10,645 nucleotides of DNA from Spirochaetales bacterium (GCA_022771185.1 JALFCJ010000208.1:1-10645); one strand, 5' to 3'; positions 1-7,125 are shown, numbered from the stretch's first letter. Numbers and translations are program-made. Notes: generated from the letters alone by a model not told the origin.

Positions 1-9
1 TGTATTTTC

Positions 10-328
10 CAGGTTCCCGAAGTAATCGCTTGAAATATAGAGGAAAGTCCGGGCTCCAAAGGACACAGTGCTGGCTAACGGCCAGGAGCAGTGATGCTAC
101 AGAGAGTGCAACAGAAAGTATACCGCCGAAAGGTAAGGGTGAAATGGTGGTGTAAGAGACCACCGCTTATCTGGTGACAGATAAGGCATGGTAAACCTCA
201 CTGGGAGCAAGACCAAGTAAGTGGGTGGCTTGTCCGGCTATATCCACGGGTAGGTCGCTTGATCTGACAAGTAATTGTCAGGCTAGATAGATGATTACAT
301 AAACAGAACTCGGCTTATCGGGGGCCTG
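10..328 (+). ncRNA. rnpB: RNase P RNA, catalytic subunit (type A-like)
   Basis: This is the RNA subunit of ribonuclease P, which cleaves the 5' leader from precursor tRNAs together with the RnpA protein. The family's conserved blocks appear in order: GAGGAAAGTCCGGGCTCC at 40-57, ACAGAAAGTATACCGCC at 111-127, the GGTAAGGGTGAAA stretch from 132, GGTAAACCTC then GGGAGCAAGACC at about 190-214, and the 3' block GATGATTACA...ACAGAACTCGGCTTA at about 288-317. Helices can be traced: P1 pairs 10-20 with 318-328 (two G-U pairs), a P12-like hairpin pairs 166-172 with 179-185, and a P18 hairpin pairs 264-270 with 275-281 around a GTAA tetraloop. P18 favours the ancestral type A fold over the Bacillus type B fold. 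Ends are set by P1; the mature ends may differ by a few bases. No promoter is visible, since only nine bases precede P1. Confidence 0.97.
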
Positions 329-350
329 ATTATATATTTTGGAGGGCGAT

Positions 351-1124
351 ATGATGAGAATAATAAAACTTGTTCTTATCTTGTCGTCCTTTATTTTTTT
401 AGTCTCATGTAATAAAAATGACTTGGATGATATTGCAAAGACAGGTGACTGGGATAAAGTCAAGGATATTACAACTGAAATAATAGAATCAAAGGGACTG
501 GAAAAGGAAGCTTTATTCTACAATGCCCTGTCTCTCTATTACACAGGAAACTACAAGGAAGCAGTGGATGCAGCCCGTATCTACATTCTTATGTACGATA
601 AGTCCAGTCCTGTAATATTAAAAATTCTTTTATACAAAGGTGTCAGTCAGGAAGCATATAGTGCCGGTGAGGTTTTGTTTGACCTTAATGCTATGAATTC
701 CAGCGATAAGATTCAGTTCTTCAAAGTTCTTAATGATTTGGATCGCATCGATGAAGCAGCATCATTAATATCTGACTTAAAAAACAGCCTACCAGTATAC
801 GACTACTGTTTTGCATTGATTAACGGTAATGCAACTTCAATGCTAATACTGGAAAGCTTGGAAATGCTATATAAATCGGAAGGTATAAGTAATAACTTCC
901 TTTCTATTGCCGATAAAGCCTTTAATATATTCTCTAAACGTGAATATAGGATAAAACCGCAGAGTTTTATAGAAAGGACTTTCGACGAAAATGCTCAATA
1001 CGCCCTTATAATCGGTGATTTTTATTTCAATATTCAGGATAAAGATAGAGCTATTTACTATTGGAACTATGCAAAAGATATGTATCCTAATGCATATAGG
1101 ACAAGAATAGAAAACCTCAGTTGA
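351..1124 (+). CDS. TPR-like lipoprotein of unknown function
   Basis: A 257-residue predicted lipoprotein. The N-terminus is MMRIIK, a hydrophobic stretch, then a lipobox LVSC with Cys20 as the likely lipidated residue, followed by Asn-Lys. After export it should be anchored to a membrane by this cysteine. The mature part is helical with tetratricopeptide-like pairs: one at about residues 52-85 (ALFYNALSLYYTGNYKEAV) and one near the C-terminus at about 217-248 (ALIIGDFYFNIQDKDRAIYY). Such repeats usually bind protein partners; the partner cannot be seen here. GGAGGG at 341-346 supports ATG 351 (5-base spacing) or ATG 354 (8 bases); an in-frame TTG at 339 lies before that site and is unlikely. 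The gene begins about 20 bases after the RNase P RNA with no clear terminator between, so co-transcription is likely. Its stop overlaps the end of the converging gene by 8 bases. The specific role is unknown. Confidence 0.85.
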   Translation: MMRIIKLVLILSSFIFLVSCNKNDLDDIAKTGDWDKVKDITTEIIESKGLEKEALFYNALSLYYTGNYKEAVDAARIYILMYDKSSPVILKILLYKGVSQEAYSAGEVLFDLNAMNSSDKIQFFKVLNDLDRIDEAASLISDLKNSLPVYDYCFALINGNATSMLILESLEMLYKSEGISNNFLSIADKAFNIFSKREYRIKPQSFIERTFDENAQYALIIGDFYFNIQDKDRAIYYWNYAKDMYPNAYRTRIENLS

Positions 1125-1127
1125 GGT
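1114..1127. repeat. Inverted repeat at convergent gene overlap (possible weak bidirectional terminator)
   Basis: ACCTCA and TGAGGT flank a two-base centre exactly where the stop codons of the two converging genes overlap (1117-1124). With an interrupted outer extension (GAAA before, TCTTC after) it could form a short hairpin on either transcript. There is no run of T on either strand, so termination is only a possibility. Confidence 0.3.
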
Positions 1128-1941
1128 CTTCTATCTCCATTTTTATATCCACTCTTTCTCCTCTTGGCAGCACACCTTTTGTATTTGAATTGGAGAGTAG
1201 TGCAATAGAAAGATGTCCCTTTCCTCCAGTGGAGCTAAGTTTATCTACAACAAAGGGATCAAAAGCAGGTTCTTCCTCTCCCTCTTTCATAGTTCTTATC
1301 ATCATCCAATTGAACATACCTTCTTTATCTATCCAGCAAATTGCAGGATCCACTCCAGGGTAACTTTGATATAAAATATCTGCAATTTCTTGTTTATCTC
1401 TTAGATCCTGGACGTATGCCATTATTGCATTATTAAGCTCTTCCCATTTTCCCATAGCTTTAAAGGAAGCAGAAGAGTTATCATTATCGGGGATAATGGG
1501 TTTAATCTCTCTATTGAAGAACAGAGCTTTGGCATCTATAAGACACCATTTGTCATCTGTAAGAGGCAAAATATCTAGATTCTTGTCAAAGACAAGGACA
1601 CATGGAATAATATCATTCTCTTCGCACTTTCTTATTGAAATGTCCAGATCCAATGGAAAGTAAATATTACTGTCATCTTTTTCCTGTCCAAAAATAATAC
1701 CATATACACTATTTTTTGCTCTAAAACAGAGATCCATAAAGTAGGGTACAGTAAACTCCATCTTGAGCCACTGCATATCGGCTTCCATCATGTTTTCAAT
1801 ACTAGGAATCAGAGAGTGAAAGTGGTTTAGAGCGATAGGATATAGCATTTCATTCTTTTCTTTTACCATTTCTGCTATTGCTTTCTTGCTAAGACCCGTC
1901 ATCTCTGGATCAAAGAAAAGCTGGCCTTTTTGCTCAATCAT
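1117..1941 (-). CDS. Conserved-looking hypothetical protein coupled to mazG
   Basis: A 274-residue protein I do not recognise. It has no signal peptide or membrane segment and should be cytoplasmic. Its middle part (about residues 58-160) alternates hydrophobic strands with acidic turns, and the C-terminal third has a Gly-rich turn (STGGKGH, about 237-243) before a strand-rich end. The start is ATG 1941: AAGGAGG lies a few bases upstream, inside the last codons of mazG, and an upstream in-frame ATG at 1977 lacks such a site. The gene overlaps mazG by 8 bases, so the two should be co-transcribed and probably translationally coupled, suggesting a related or housekeeping role. At its 3' end it overlaps the converging lipoprotein gene by 8 bases. 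Length and regular codon content make it a real gene; no function is assigned. Confidence 0.8.
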   Translation of the reverse strand: MIEQKGQLFFDPEMTGLSKKAIAEMVKEKNEMLYPIALNHFHSLIPSIENMMEADMQWLKMEFTVPYFMDLCFRAKNSVYGIIFGQEKDDSNIYFPLDLDISIRKCEENDIIPCVLVFDKNLDILPLTDDKWCLIDAKALFFNREIKPIIPDNDNSSASFKAMGKWEELNNAIMAYVQDLRDKQEIADILYQSYPGVDPAICWIDKEGMFNWMMIRTMKEGEEEPAFDPFVVDKLSSTGGKGHLSIALLSNSNTKGVLPRGERVDIKMEIEDLN

Positions 1942-2755
1942 TCTTTTCCTCCTTCTTGATATCATTCCATAGCACATTCATCTCATTGACATGATCTTTA
2001 TCGAGGGAAATACCTTTTTCTTTTGCCATATCAAAAAGACGTTGGAAACGTGATTTTACTTTCTCATTACACCGGAAGAGAGCGACATTTGGTCTTACTT
2101 TCAAAAACCTAGAAAGGTTGACAACAGTAAACAATAAGTCGCCTATCTCTTCTTCTATATGGTCTTGGTTGTTTTCTAAAATAGCTTCTTTAACTTCTTC
2201 TAGTTCTTCCTGAACTTTTTCAAAGACCCCATCTGTGTCCTCCCAGTCAAAGCCTACTTTTTTTAGTTTCTTCTGAATCTCATAGCTGGATTCAAGAGGC
2301 GGAAGTGAAGAAGGAATATGCTCGAAGAAGTCTTCAGATTTTTCTTTGTGGCCCTCTACATTCTCTTTTACACTATTCCAAAGGGTAAGGACACCTTCTG
2401 CAGTATCAGCATGTTCTTCACCAAATACATGTGGATGCCTTCTTATGAGCTTTTGGCACACTTCGTTTATGGCTTCATAAGGCATGAAGTCTTTCTGTTC
2501 TTCATGAAGCCTCAAGTTCATGAAGACATTTATCATAACATCTCCAATCTCTTCTCTTTCACTATCAACATTACCTTTGATGACGCCATCTAAGTATTCA
2601 TAGCTTTCATCAATTAGAGACTGTGTTGCCGTTTTATTTGTCTGAATTCTATCCCAAGGGCAACCTTCAGGAGAGCGGAGTAGGGTGATAATTGTATATA
2701 AGTTATCTAGAGCGGAGCTGAGATTATCAGCATCTTTATAATCAATTTTTATCAT
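1934..2755 (-). CDS. mazG: Nucleoside triphosphate pyrophosphohydrolase MazG
   Basis: A 273-residue MazG that hydrolyses NTPs or dNTPs to the monophosphate and pyrophosphate, with roles in clearing abnormal nucleotides and, in E. coli, lowering ppGpp under stress. Two all-alpha MazG domains are seen. The first contains the family signature PEGCPWDRIQT at 29-39, acidic residues around 49-53 and the metal-site pattern EREEIGD at 66-72, then RRHPHVFG at 105-112. The second, more typical catalytic domain has GFDW at 168-171, EELEEVKEA at 183-191 and EEEIGDLLF at 201-209, the acidic residues that bind Mg. Length is close to that of E. coli MazG. ATG 2755 places the signature at the usual distance from the N-terminus, though no good ribosome binding site precedes it. 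It is first in an operon with the overlapping 274-residue gene. It is probably a housekeeping gene, not a MazEF partner, despite the nearby MazF-like gene. Confidence 0.95.
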   Translation of the reverse strand: MIKIDYKDADNLSSALDNLYTIITLLRSPEGCPWDRIQTNKTATQSLIDESYEYLDGVIKGNVDSEREEIGDVMINVFMNLRLHEEQKDFMPYEAINEVCQKLIRRHPHVFGEEHADTAEGVLTLWNSVKENVEGHKEKSEDFFEHIPSSLPPLESSYEIQKKLKKVGFDWEDTDGVFEKVQEELEEVKEAILENNQDHIEEEIGDLLFTVVNLSRFLKVRPNVALFRCNEKVKSRFQRLFDMAKEKGISLDKDHVNEMNVLWNDIKKEEKND

Positions 2756-2811
2756 GGAATTACATTACTACAAAAAGACAGATAGGTGAATAAAATATAT
2801 ATAGATTAACA

Positions 2812-2841
2812 ATCATAGATATTCATAATCAACATATTCAA
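2812..2841 (-). promoter_or_regulatory. Candidate promoter for mazG operon
   Basis: On the - strand, TTGAAT (2841-2836) and TATGAT (2817-2812) are separated by 18 bases, matching the sigma-70 boxes at 4 of 6 and 5 of 6 positions. Transcription would start near 2805, giving a leader of about 50 bases. The whole 2756-2911 gap is very AT-rich, so chance matches are easy. I see no clear + strand promoter for the DUF4065 gene there, only loose TATTAT-type boxes. Confidence 0.3.
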
Positions 2842-2911
2842 TTTTTCCATCATATTATAAAGACTCTTTCTAATGCTCTAAATAAGTATTATATTTGTAC
2901 TAGGAGGTATA

Positions 2912-3472
2912 ATGGCTAACGTTTTTGATGTTGCTGATTTTTTTATTGATATAGCTAATAAGAATACAGATGATACTTTAACTAATTTAAAACTTAATAA
3001 GCTTTTGTACTATGCACAAGGTGAATACCTTGCAAGAACAGGTAAGCCATTGTTTGATGATGAAATTCAAGCATGGGATTATGGTCCTGTTGTGCCTGTT
3101 ATTTATTATAAATATAAAAGAAACAATGCAAATGAAATAACTCCTATAACAGATATATCTCCTGAATATAGTTTTGAGGTATTTTCTTTTGAAGAGTTAT
3201 CTGTTTTGTTAGATGTGGTAAGAGAGAAAGGACAATATACAGGGTATAAGCTTATTTCAATGACTCATAGTGAAAGTCCTTGGAAGAATGCCTATAAACC
3301 AAATCTTAAAGGAACAATTATAAGTAATGATTCGTTAATGGAGTTTTTTTCTTCTCATCCAATCAAAAAATTCGAAATATCTAAAAAAGTTAAGAGATTA
3401 AAAAAAATCCCCAAACAAGATTATTATTCGAATGAAGATGAACAATGGAAAGATATAGAAAATGAAGATTGA
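2912..3472 (+). CDS. Panacea/SocA-like (DUF4065) protein, probable antitoxin
   Basis: A 186-residue protein with the DUF4065 (Panacea, SocA/GepA-like) domain. Hallmarks are TNLKLNKLLYYAQG at 24-37, AWDYGPVVPVIY at 54-65 and a later helix with MTHSESPW at 117-124. Panacea-domain proteins are known as antitoxins that neutralise many unrelated toxins, and SocA acts as a proteolysis adaptor for its toxin. Here it lies first in a two-gene unit and overlaps the next gene by 11 bases, the usual antitoxin-toxin order. The last 40 residues are charged and Lys-rich (KKFEISKKVKRLKK) and may be the toxin-binding or a flexible tail. The start is supported by AGGAGG at 2902-2907, four bases before the ATG. 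The gene is visibly richer in A+T than its neighbours on both sides, consistent with separate acquisition. Family assignment is firm; the antitoxin role is inferred from the family and the context. Confidence 0.88.
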   Translation: MANVFDVADFFIDIANKNTDDTLTNLKLNKLLYYAQGEYLARTGKPLFDDEIQAWDYGPVVPVIYYKYKRNNANEITPITDISPEYSFEVFSFEELSVLLDVVREKGQYTGYKLISMTHSESPWKNAYKPNLKGTIISNDSLMEFFSSHPIKKFEISKKVKRLKKIPKQDYYSNEDEQWKDIENED

Positions 3473-3767
3473 ACCTTTTTCTATATACTGGGCAGATGTT
3501 CCTTATGAAGATATTCCAGAATCAAAAGTTCGTCCTGTTATTATTCTTGAAGATAGTGTTATATTAGTAAATATTTTACCAATTACTTCTAATACTTCTC
3601 GACCAGAAAACTATGTATTAAAATATTGGAAAGAGGCTGGATTAAAGAAGCCATCGGCTGTTCAACTACAGTATGTAGTAGAAATCGAGACTGATAGGAT
3701 AGGAAAGCGAATTGGAAGATTGCATCCTATCGATATAATCGAGATTACACAAAGGATTGGTAAATAG
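3462..3767 (+). CDS. MazF/PemK-like protein, probable toxin
   Basis: A 101-residue protein with the layout of the MazF/PemK/Kid family, small beta-barrel toxins that mostly cut RNA at short motifs. Visible signs are an N-terminal strand IYWADVPYE (8-16) running into SKVRPVIIL (21-29), the Arg-Pro of the family, then a strand ending LPITSN (39-44) and the C-terminal block LKKPSAVQLQ (61-70) with RIGKRIGRL (79-87), which matches the usual pattern of a Ser-containing strand followed by an I-G-x-L turn. Length is typical for MazF. It starts within the end of the DUF4065 gene (11-base overlap, shifted frame), with only a weak GGAAAG 9 bases upstream, so its translation probably depends on that gene. 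No separate MazE-like antitoxin is present, so the Panacea protein is the obvious partner. The sequence is divergent enough that activity is an inference. Confidence 0.72.
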   Translation: MKIEPFSIYWADVPYEDIPESKVRPVIILEDSVILVNILPITSNTSRPENYVLKYWKEAGLKKPSAVQLQYVVEIETDRIGKRIGRLHPIDIIEITQRIGK

Positions 3768-3784
3768 TGTAATAGATTAATGTT

Positions 3785-3936
3785 GATTACAAACTCTCAG
3801 TGGGACAGGAATGCCTGTTTTCATTGTTTATAGATGCACCGATTTCAAACTCTTCATGGGACAAGACACATCTTTTGAAGAAAAAAGATTTACAACTCTA
3901 TTGGACAGAACATGTTTCAAACTTTGGTGGGATATG
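3785..3936 (+). repeat. Cluster of four degenerate direct repeats in the gap after the toxin gene
   Basis: Four related blocks of 22-25 bases begin at 3785, 3841, 3887 and 3913. The best pair is GATTACAAACTCTCAGTGGG (3785) and GATTTCAAACTCTTCATGGG (3841), both continuing ACA. The third reads GATTTACAACTCTATTGGAC and the fourth TGTTTCAAACTTTGGTGGGA. A rough consensus is GATTTCAAACTCT, two or three variable bases, then TGGGACA. Start-to-start distances are 56, 46 and 26 bases, so the array is irregular. A 7-base AT hairpin (3870-3876 with 3883-3889) sits between copies two and three. The repeats fill most of the 209-base gap between the toxin stop and the small RHH gene. They may be protein-binding sites or a decayed array; no cas gene is in the window. 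Confidence 0.55.
3804..3821 (+). terminator. Weak candidate terminator after the toxin gene
   Basis: GACAGG (3804-3809) can pair with CCTGTT (3814-3819) around AATG, one pair being G-U, and the run TTTT (3818-3821) follows or overlaps the stem. It lies 37 bases after the toxin stop, where a terminator would be expected. The stem is short and overlaps the first direct repeat, so the call is weak. Confidence 0.25.
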
Positions 3937-3956
3937 TCTCTTGTCATTACCCACCA
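3925..3956. repeat. GC-rich inverted repeat downstream of the hsd operon
   Basis: TGGTGGG (3925-3931) and CCCACCA (3950-3956) form a perfect 7-base stem with an 18-base loop. It lies 21 bases past the stop codon of the small RHH gene on the - strand and overlaps the fourth direct repeat. It could stabilise the 3' end of the hsd message or serve as a binding site. No T run follows on either strand, so it is not called a terminator. Confidence 0.45.
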
Positions 3957-3976
3957 TCAAAATACCGATACATCTT

Positions 3977-4150
3977 TTATTCACTGATATTACCTTCTGC
4001 ATGAAAATTTTGATCAAGGAAATTCTTCAGTATGCGCTCTGTGGCAACAGTGTAGGACTGTCCCTTTTTTTCAGCATATACCTTGAGGTCTTCCCATATA
4101 TTCTTATCCAGTCTCATGGAAACATTGACGGAGTCTTTTTTCCTTCTCAT
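3977..4150 (-). CDS. Small ribbon-helix-helix (Arc/CopG-like) protein, last gene of the hsd operon
   Basis: A 57-residue protein (MRRKKDSVNVSMRLDKNIWE at the start) with the classic ribbon-helix-helix plan: a basic N-terminus, a short strand VNVSMRL at 8-14 that would pair in a dimer and contact DNA, helix A at about 16-29 (KNIWEDLKVYAEKK), a Gly-containing turn, and helix B at about 33-46 (YTVATERILKNFLD). Such proteins bind short inverted repeats as dimers and act as repressors or antitoxins. Its ATG shares an ATGA overlap with the hsdR stop and has GGGAGT six bases upstream, so it is translated from the hsd message. The link to restriction genes suggests a role in controlling the operon, or it is the antitoxin half of a pair whose toxin is missing. 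No toxin gene follows it on this strand. It is short, but the fold pattern, ribosome binding site and overlap make it a convincing gene. Confidence 0.82.
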   Translation of the reverse strand: MRRKKDSVNVSMRLDKNIWEDLKVYAEKKGQSYTVATERILKNFLDQNFHAEGNISE

Positions 4151-7125
4151 TTTGTCACTCCCGTCTGATAGCTCTGGTATACATCCGATAAGAACATGTC
4201 CAAGAGTTCATGCTTCAAGTCCGGTTGGTTGAGAAGCATCGTATAGAAGTCCTGGTTCTGGTCAAGACCTTCGATCAGCGCATCATCAATCTTGTCGTCG
4301 TAGACCATCTTGAAGTCTTCAATCTTGTTGTTCCTTGCAGATCTGGCCAAATCCGGATTCTTCTTCATCAGGTCCCTTATCTGCAACAGAGCAGTAGCAG
4401 CAACATCTTCATCGTATGATTTACCTGTTCTGCTATTGATCTCTGCTATGATTTCCGAAAGCCTCTTCACTTTCTCCTCTGTAAGGTTGAGTCTATCTGC
4501 GTTTGAGAGCTTAAGTTCAGGATTGGAGATCTTAGCTCCTGTAGTATGAGTCTCAGTCTTCTTCTGCATGAAGTCGTCAGCCTGCAGCTTGCCTTTGAGG
4601 TCAAAACCAATACCAGGTTGGTCATTGTTGAGGTAGGCTTGCAACTTTGTGAGAAAAAGATATGTTTTGTGAAGTTCCGAATCCTCAAGGCTTGTTACCT
4701 GAAGTAGGAACTCATAGCACCTGATAAAGTGCCTTATGGTCTGCTTGATAGCCTTGGCTTCCTCTTCTGTATGAAGATTCCTGTTGCCTATGACCGTAGC
4801 AGTTTTTTGCAGCAGATTAATCATCTTTGTAGTTTTGTTGCCTTTATAATCCTTGTTATAAAGAAGTTCCACAAACTTTGTGACATCATCCTCATCAATG
4901 ACGTAGTAACCCATGAGCCTGCGATAAATATCATATACGGAAGCCGGTGTTACGGTATTGGAAAGGATGGTTGTGGTGAAGTATGTTGAGAACGCCTTCT
5001 CAATCTCTTCATATGTGTTGGCGAAATCCAGTACAAACGTCTTCTTGTCGTAGGGAGGACAGATTCTGTTGAGTCTGGACAGGGTCTGTACGACCGATAC
5101 TCCATGAAGTCTCTTCAGGATGTACATTGCACATAGTTTCTTCTGGTCAAAACCTGTCTGGTATTTGTCGGCGACAATAAGAACCTGATAGTCATCGGTA
5201 TCAAACTCCTTGGTCAGTCTCTTTTCAGAAAAACCGTTTATGCCATGTTCTGTGTATTTCTTGTCATCAACGGTAACTTTGCCGGAGAATGCTACAAGTG
5301 AGTGGATATCAGTATATCCCTTTCGTTTTATATAGTCGTTGAACGCCTTGTTGTACTTGACAGCACCAGCCCTGGATTCTGTGACGACCATCACCTTTGC
5401 CTTTCCCCCAAGTTCCTGCATCACCGTATTTCTGAAGTGTTCCACAATGATTTCAACTCTTTGTCCAATGTTGGTTTTGTGGAGCTGAATGAAGCGTGCA
5501 ATCTGTCTCTTGGCATCGCTTGTCTTCATCTTAGGATCTTCCTCAATCTCCTTGTTGAGCTTGAAGAAAGTATCGTAGGTCACATAGTTCTGGAGTACAT
5601 CCAGGATGAACCCTTCTTCTATGGCCTGCTTCATGGAGTAGATGTGGAAGGCTTCACGCTCACCCTGTGGATTGACAGTGCCGAAGATCTGAAGGGTAGT
5701 GGGTTTTGGAGTAGCGGTGAATGCAAACATTGATACATTGGCCTGTTTTCCTGTCTTCTGAATCTGTCCCTCAATCTCATCTTCCACGGTGTAATCGGCA
5801 GGTTTCTCATCTGATGACAGAGTATGTGTCACCGCAGCCATATTCTTTCCCGCAGTGGAGCTGTGGGCCTCATCGATGATCACTGCGAACTTCTTGTTCT
5901 TCAAGGAACCGACACTTCCTACAACCCAAGGAAACTTCTGTATCGTAGTTGCAACAATCTTTGTGTTGCCTTCAAGTGCGTCCTTGAGATCGGCTGAACT
6001 GCATGTATCGTCAAGAACCTTTACCTGTCCCGCCTTGTGTTCCAGACCCATTACTGCGTTCTGGAGCTGTCTGTCCACGACTACACGGTCGGTGCAGATG
6101 ATGATATTATCGAAGACGTTCTTATCCAAAGCGTCATGCAATGAGGCAAGGCGGTATGAAAGCCAAGCTATTTCATTGGTCTTTCCGCTTCCGGCTGAGT
6201 GCTGTAGAAGATAGTTCCTTGATGTTCCATTTTCAAGAACATCTGCAAGTATCTTCCTGACGACATCCAGCTGATGATAACGTGGGAAGATGACGGTTTC
6301 TGTAACCTTCTCCTTGCCGGTCTTCGGATCTTCTTTCTTCTTCACTTCGATGAACATAAAGCGTCTGATTATTTCAAGAACCGTATCCTTCTGGAGGATA
6401 TCGTCCCACATATAGTGGACGCTGTAGTCGTCATCGCAAAGAGGATTGCCTGCTCCAGCATTTATGCCCTTGCCTGATCCCTGGTTGAAAGGAAGGAAGA
6501 ATGTATCTGAACCGGAAAGCTTAGTAGTCATATGGACCTGTTCAAGATCCATTGCAAAACATACAAGGACACCGGATTTCCATAGGAAAAGCCTTGTCTT
6601 TGGACTACGTTCCTCTCTCCATTGCTTGATTGCATTGCCGTAGTTCTGTCCTGCGGTGTTGCACTTCAGCTCAAAGGCCATTACTGCGATGCCGTTGAGA
6701 AAGATCACAAGGTCTATACGTTCCTTGTCGCTTGCCCAAACCTCTTCGGATACAGTGAAGATATTCTTCTGATATCTCTTTACAAGCTCCTTGTTGAGAC
6801 TTGAGGCAGGTTTGTCATACATGAGGTCGATGTGATAGTGGCCGATGGAGAGTCCATGCTTGAGGATTTCCAGTCTGCTGCCACTCTTTGCCGTCTCAGT
6901 AGTTGAGATGGCACTGAGAATCGTCTCCTGGGTCTTGTCCTTATATATCTTTCTAAGAGCATCAAGTGTATCCAGCTGTGTCGCTTCAAGGAACGTCATG
7001 AGGGCATTAGGATTCAAGGCGTGGAGTCTGTCAAACTCAGAAGCAGGTCTTTCTTCATATCCTGATTCGACAAGTCTGTCGATTACGTATCTCTGGTATT
7101 CTTTTTCAGATAGTATGGCGTTCAT
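4147..7125 (-). CDS. hsdR: Type I restriction enzyme, HsdR endonuclease/translocase subunit
   Basis: A 992-residue HsdR, the subunit that moves DNA using ATP and cuts it far from the target when the complex meets unmethylated sites. The N-terminal PD-(D/E)XK nuclease shows Asp138 in RIDLV and ELK at 152-154. A superfamily 2 motor follows: Q-motif region RYHQLDVVRKI (282-292), Walker A AGSGKT (311-316), DEAH box at 418-421, motif III FTATPKP (469-475), motif V region KYQTGFDQ (653-660) and motif VI QTLSRLNR (679-686). The last 250 residues form the helical region that docks to the methylase. All catalytic residues looked for are present and the frame is intact. It starts in an ATGA overlap with hsdS, with AAGGAGG ten bases upstream, and ends in an ATGA overlap with the RHH gene. 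It should act as part of R2M2S complexes in the cytoplasm. Confidence 0.97.
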   Translation of the reverse strand: MNAILSEKEYQRYVIDRLVESGYEERPASEFDRLHALNPNALMTFLEATQLDTLDALRKIYKDKTQETILSAISTTETAKSGSRLEILKHGLSIGHYHIDLMYDKPASSLNKELVKRYQKNIFTVSEEVWASDKERIDLVIFLNGIAVMAFELKCNTAGQNYGNAIKQWREERSPKTRLFLWKSGVLVCFAMDLEQVHMTTKLSGSDTFFLPFNQGSGKGINAGAGNPLCDDDYSVHYMWDDILQKDTVLEIIRRFMFIEVKKKEDPKTGKEKVTETVIFPRYHQLDVVRKILADVLENGTSRNYLLQHSAGSGKTNEIAWLSYRLASLHDALDKNVFDNIIICTDRVVVDRQLQNAVMGLEHKAGQVKVLDDTCSSADLKDALEGNTKIVATTIQKFPWVVGSVGSLKNKKFAVIIDEAHSSTAGKNMAAVTHTLSSDEKPADYTVEDEIEGQIQKTGKQANVSMFAFTATPKPTTLQIFGTVNPQGEREAFHIYSMKQAIEEGFILDVLQNYVTYDTFFKLNKEIEEDPKMKTSDAKRQIARFIQLHKTNIGQRVEIIVEHFRNTVMQELGGKAKVMVVTESRAGAVKYNKAFNDYIKRKGYTDIHSLVAFSGKVTVDDKKYTEHGINGFSEKRLTKEFDTDDYQVLIVADKYQTGFDQKKLCAMYILKRLHGVSVVQTLSRLNRICPPYDKKTFVLDFANTYEEIEKAFSTYFTTTILSNTVTPASVYDIYRRLMGYYVIDEDDVTKFVELLYNKDYKGNKTTKMINLLQKTATVIGNRNLHTEEEAKAIKQTIRHFIRCYEFLLQVTSLEDSELHKTYLFLTKLQAYLNNDQPGIGFDLKGKLQADDFMQKKTETHTTGAKISNPELKLSNADRLNLTEEKVKRLSEIIAEINSRTGKSYDEDVAATALLQIRDLMKKNPDLARSARNNKIEDFKMVYDDKIDDALIEGLDQNQDFYTMLLNQPDLKHELLDMFLSDVYQSYQTGVTK

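Noticed and set aside
339..350. TTG start for the lipoprotein gene
   Set aside because: It precedes and overlaps the GGAGGG site and would add four residues before the signal peptide; ATG 351 or 354 fits better.
1942..1977. Upstream ATG at 1977 for the mazG-linked gene
   Set aside because: No ribosome binding site, deeper overlap with mazG; ATG 1941 has AAGGAGG at good spacing.
3785..3936. A functional CRISPR array
   Set aside because: Repeats are degenerate, spacing is 56, 46 and 26 bases, and there are no cas genes; reported only as a degenerate repeat cluster.
3800..4168. Open frame on the + strand of 122 codons
   Set aside because: It runs across the repeat cluster and antisense to the RHH gene and the end of hsdR, lacks a ribosome binding site, and its Leu/Ser/Phe-rich product looks like a shadow.
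5855..6214. Open frame on the + strand of 119 codons
   Set aside because: Entirely antisense to the motor domain of hsdR, whose motifs are intact.
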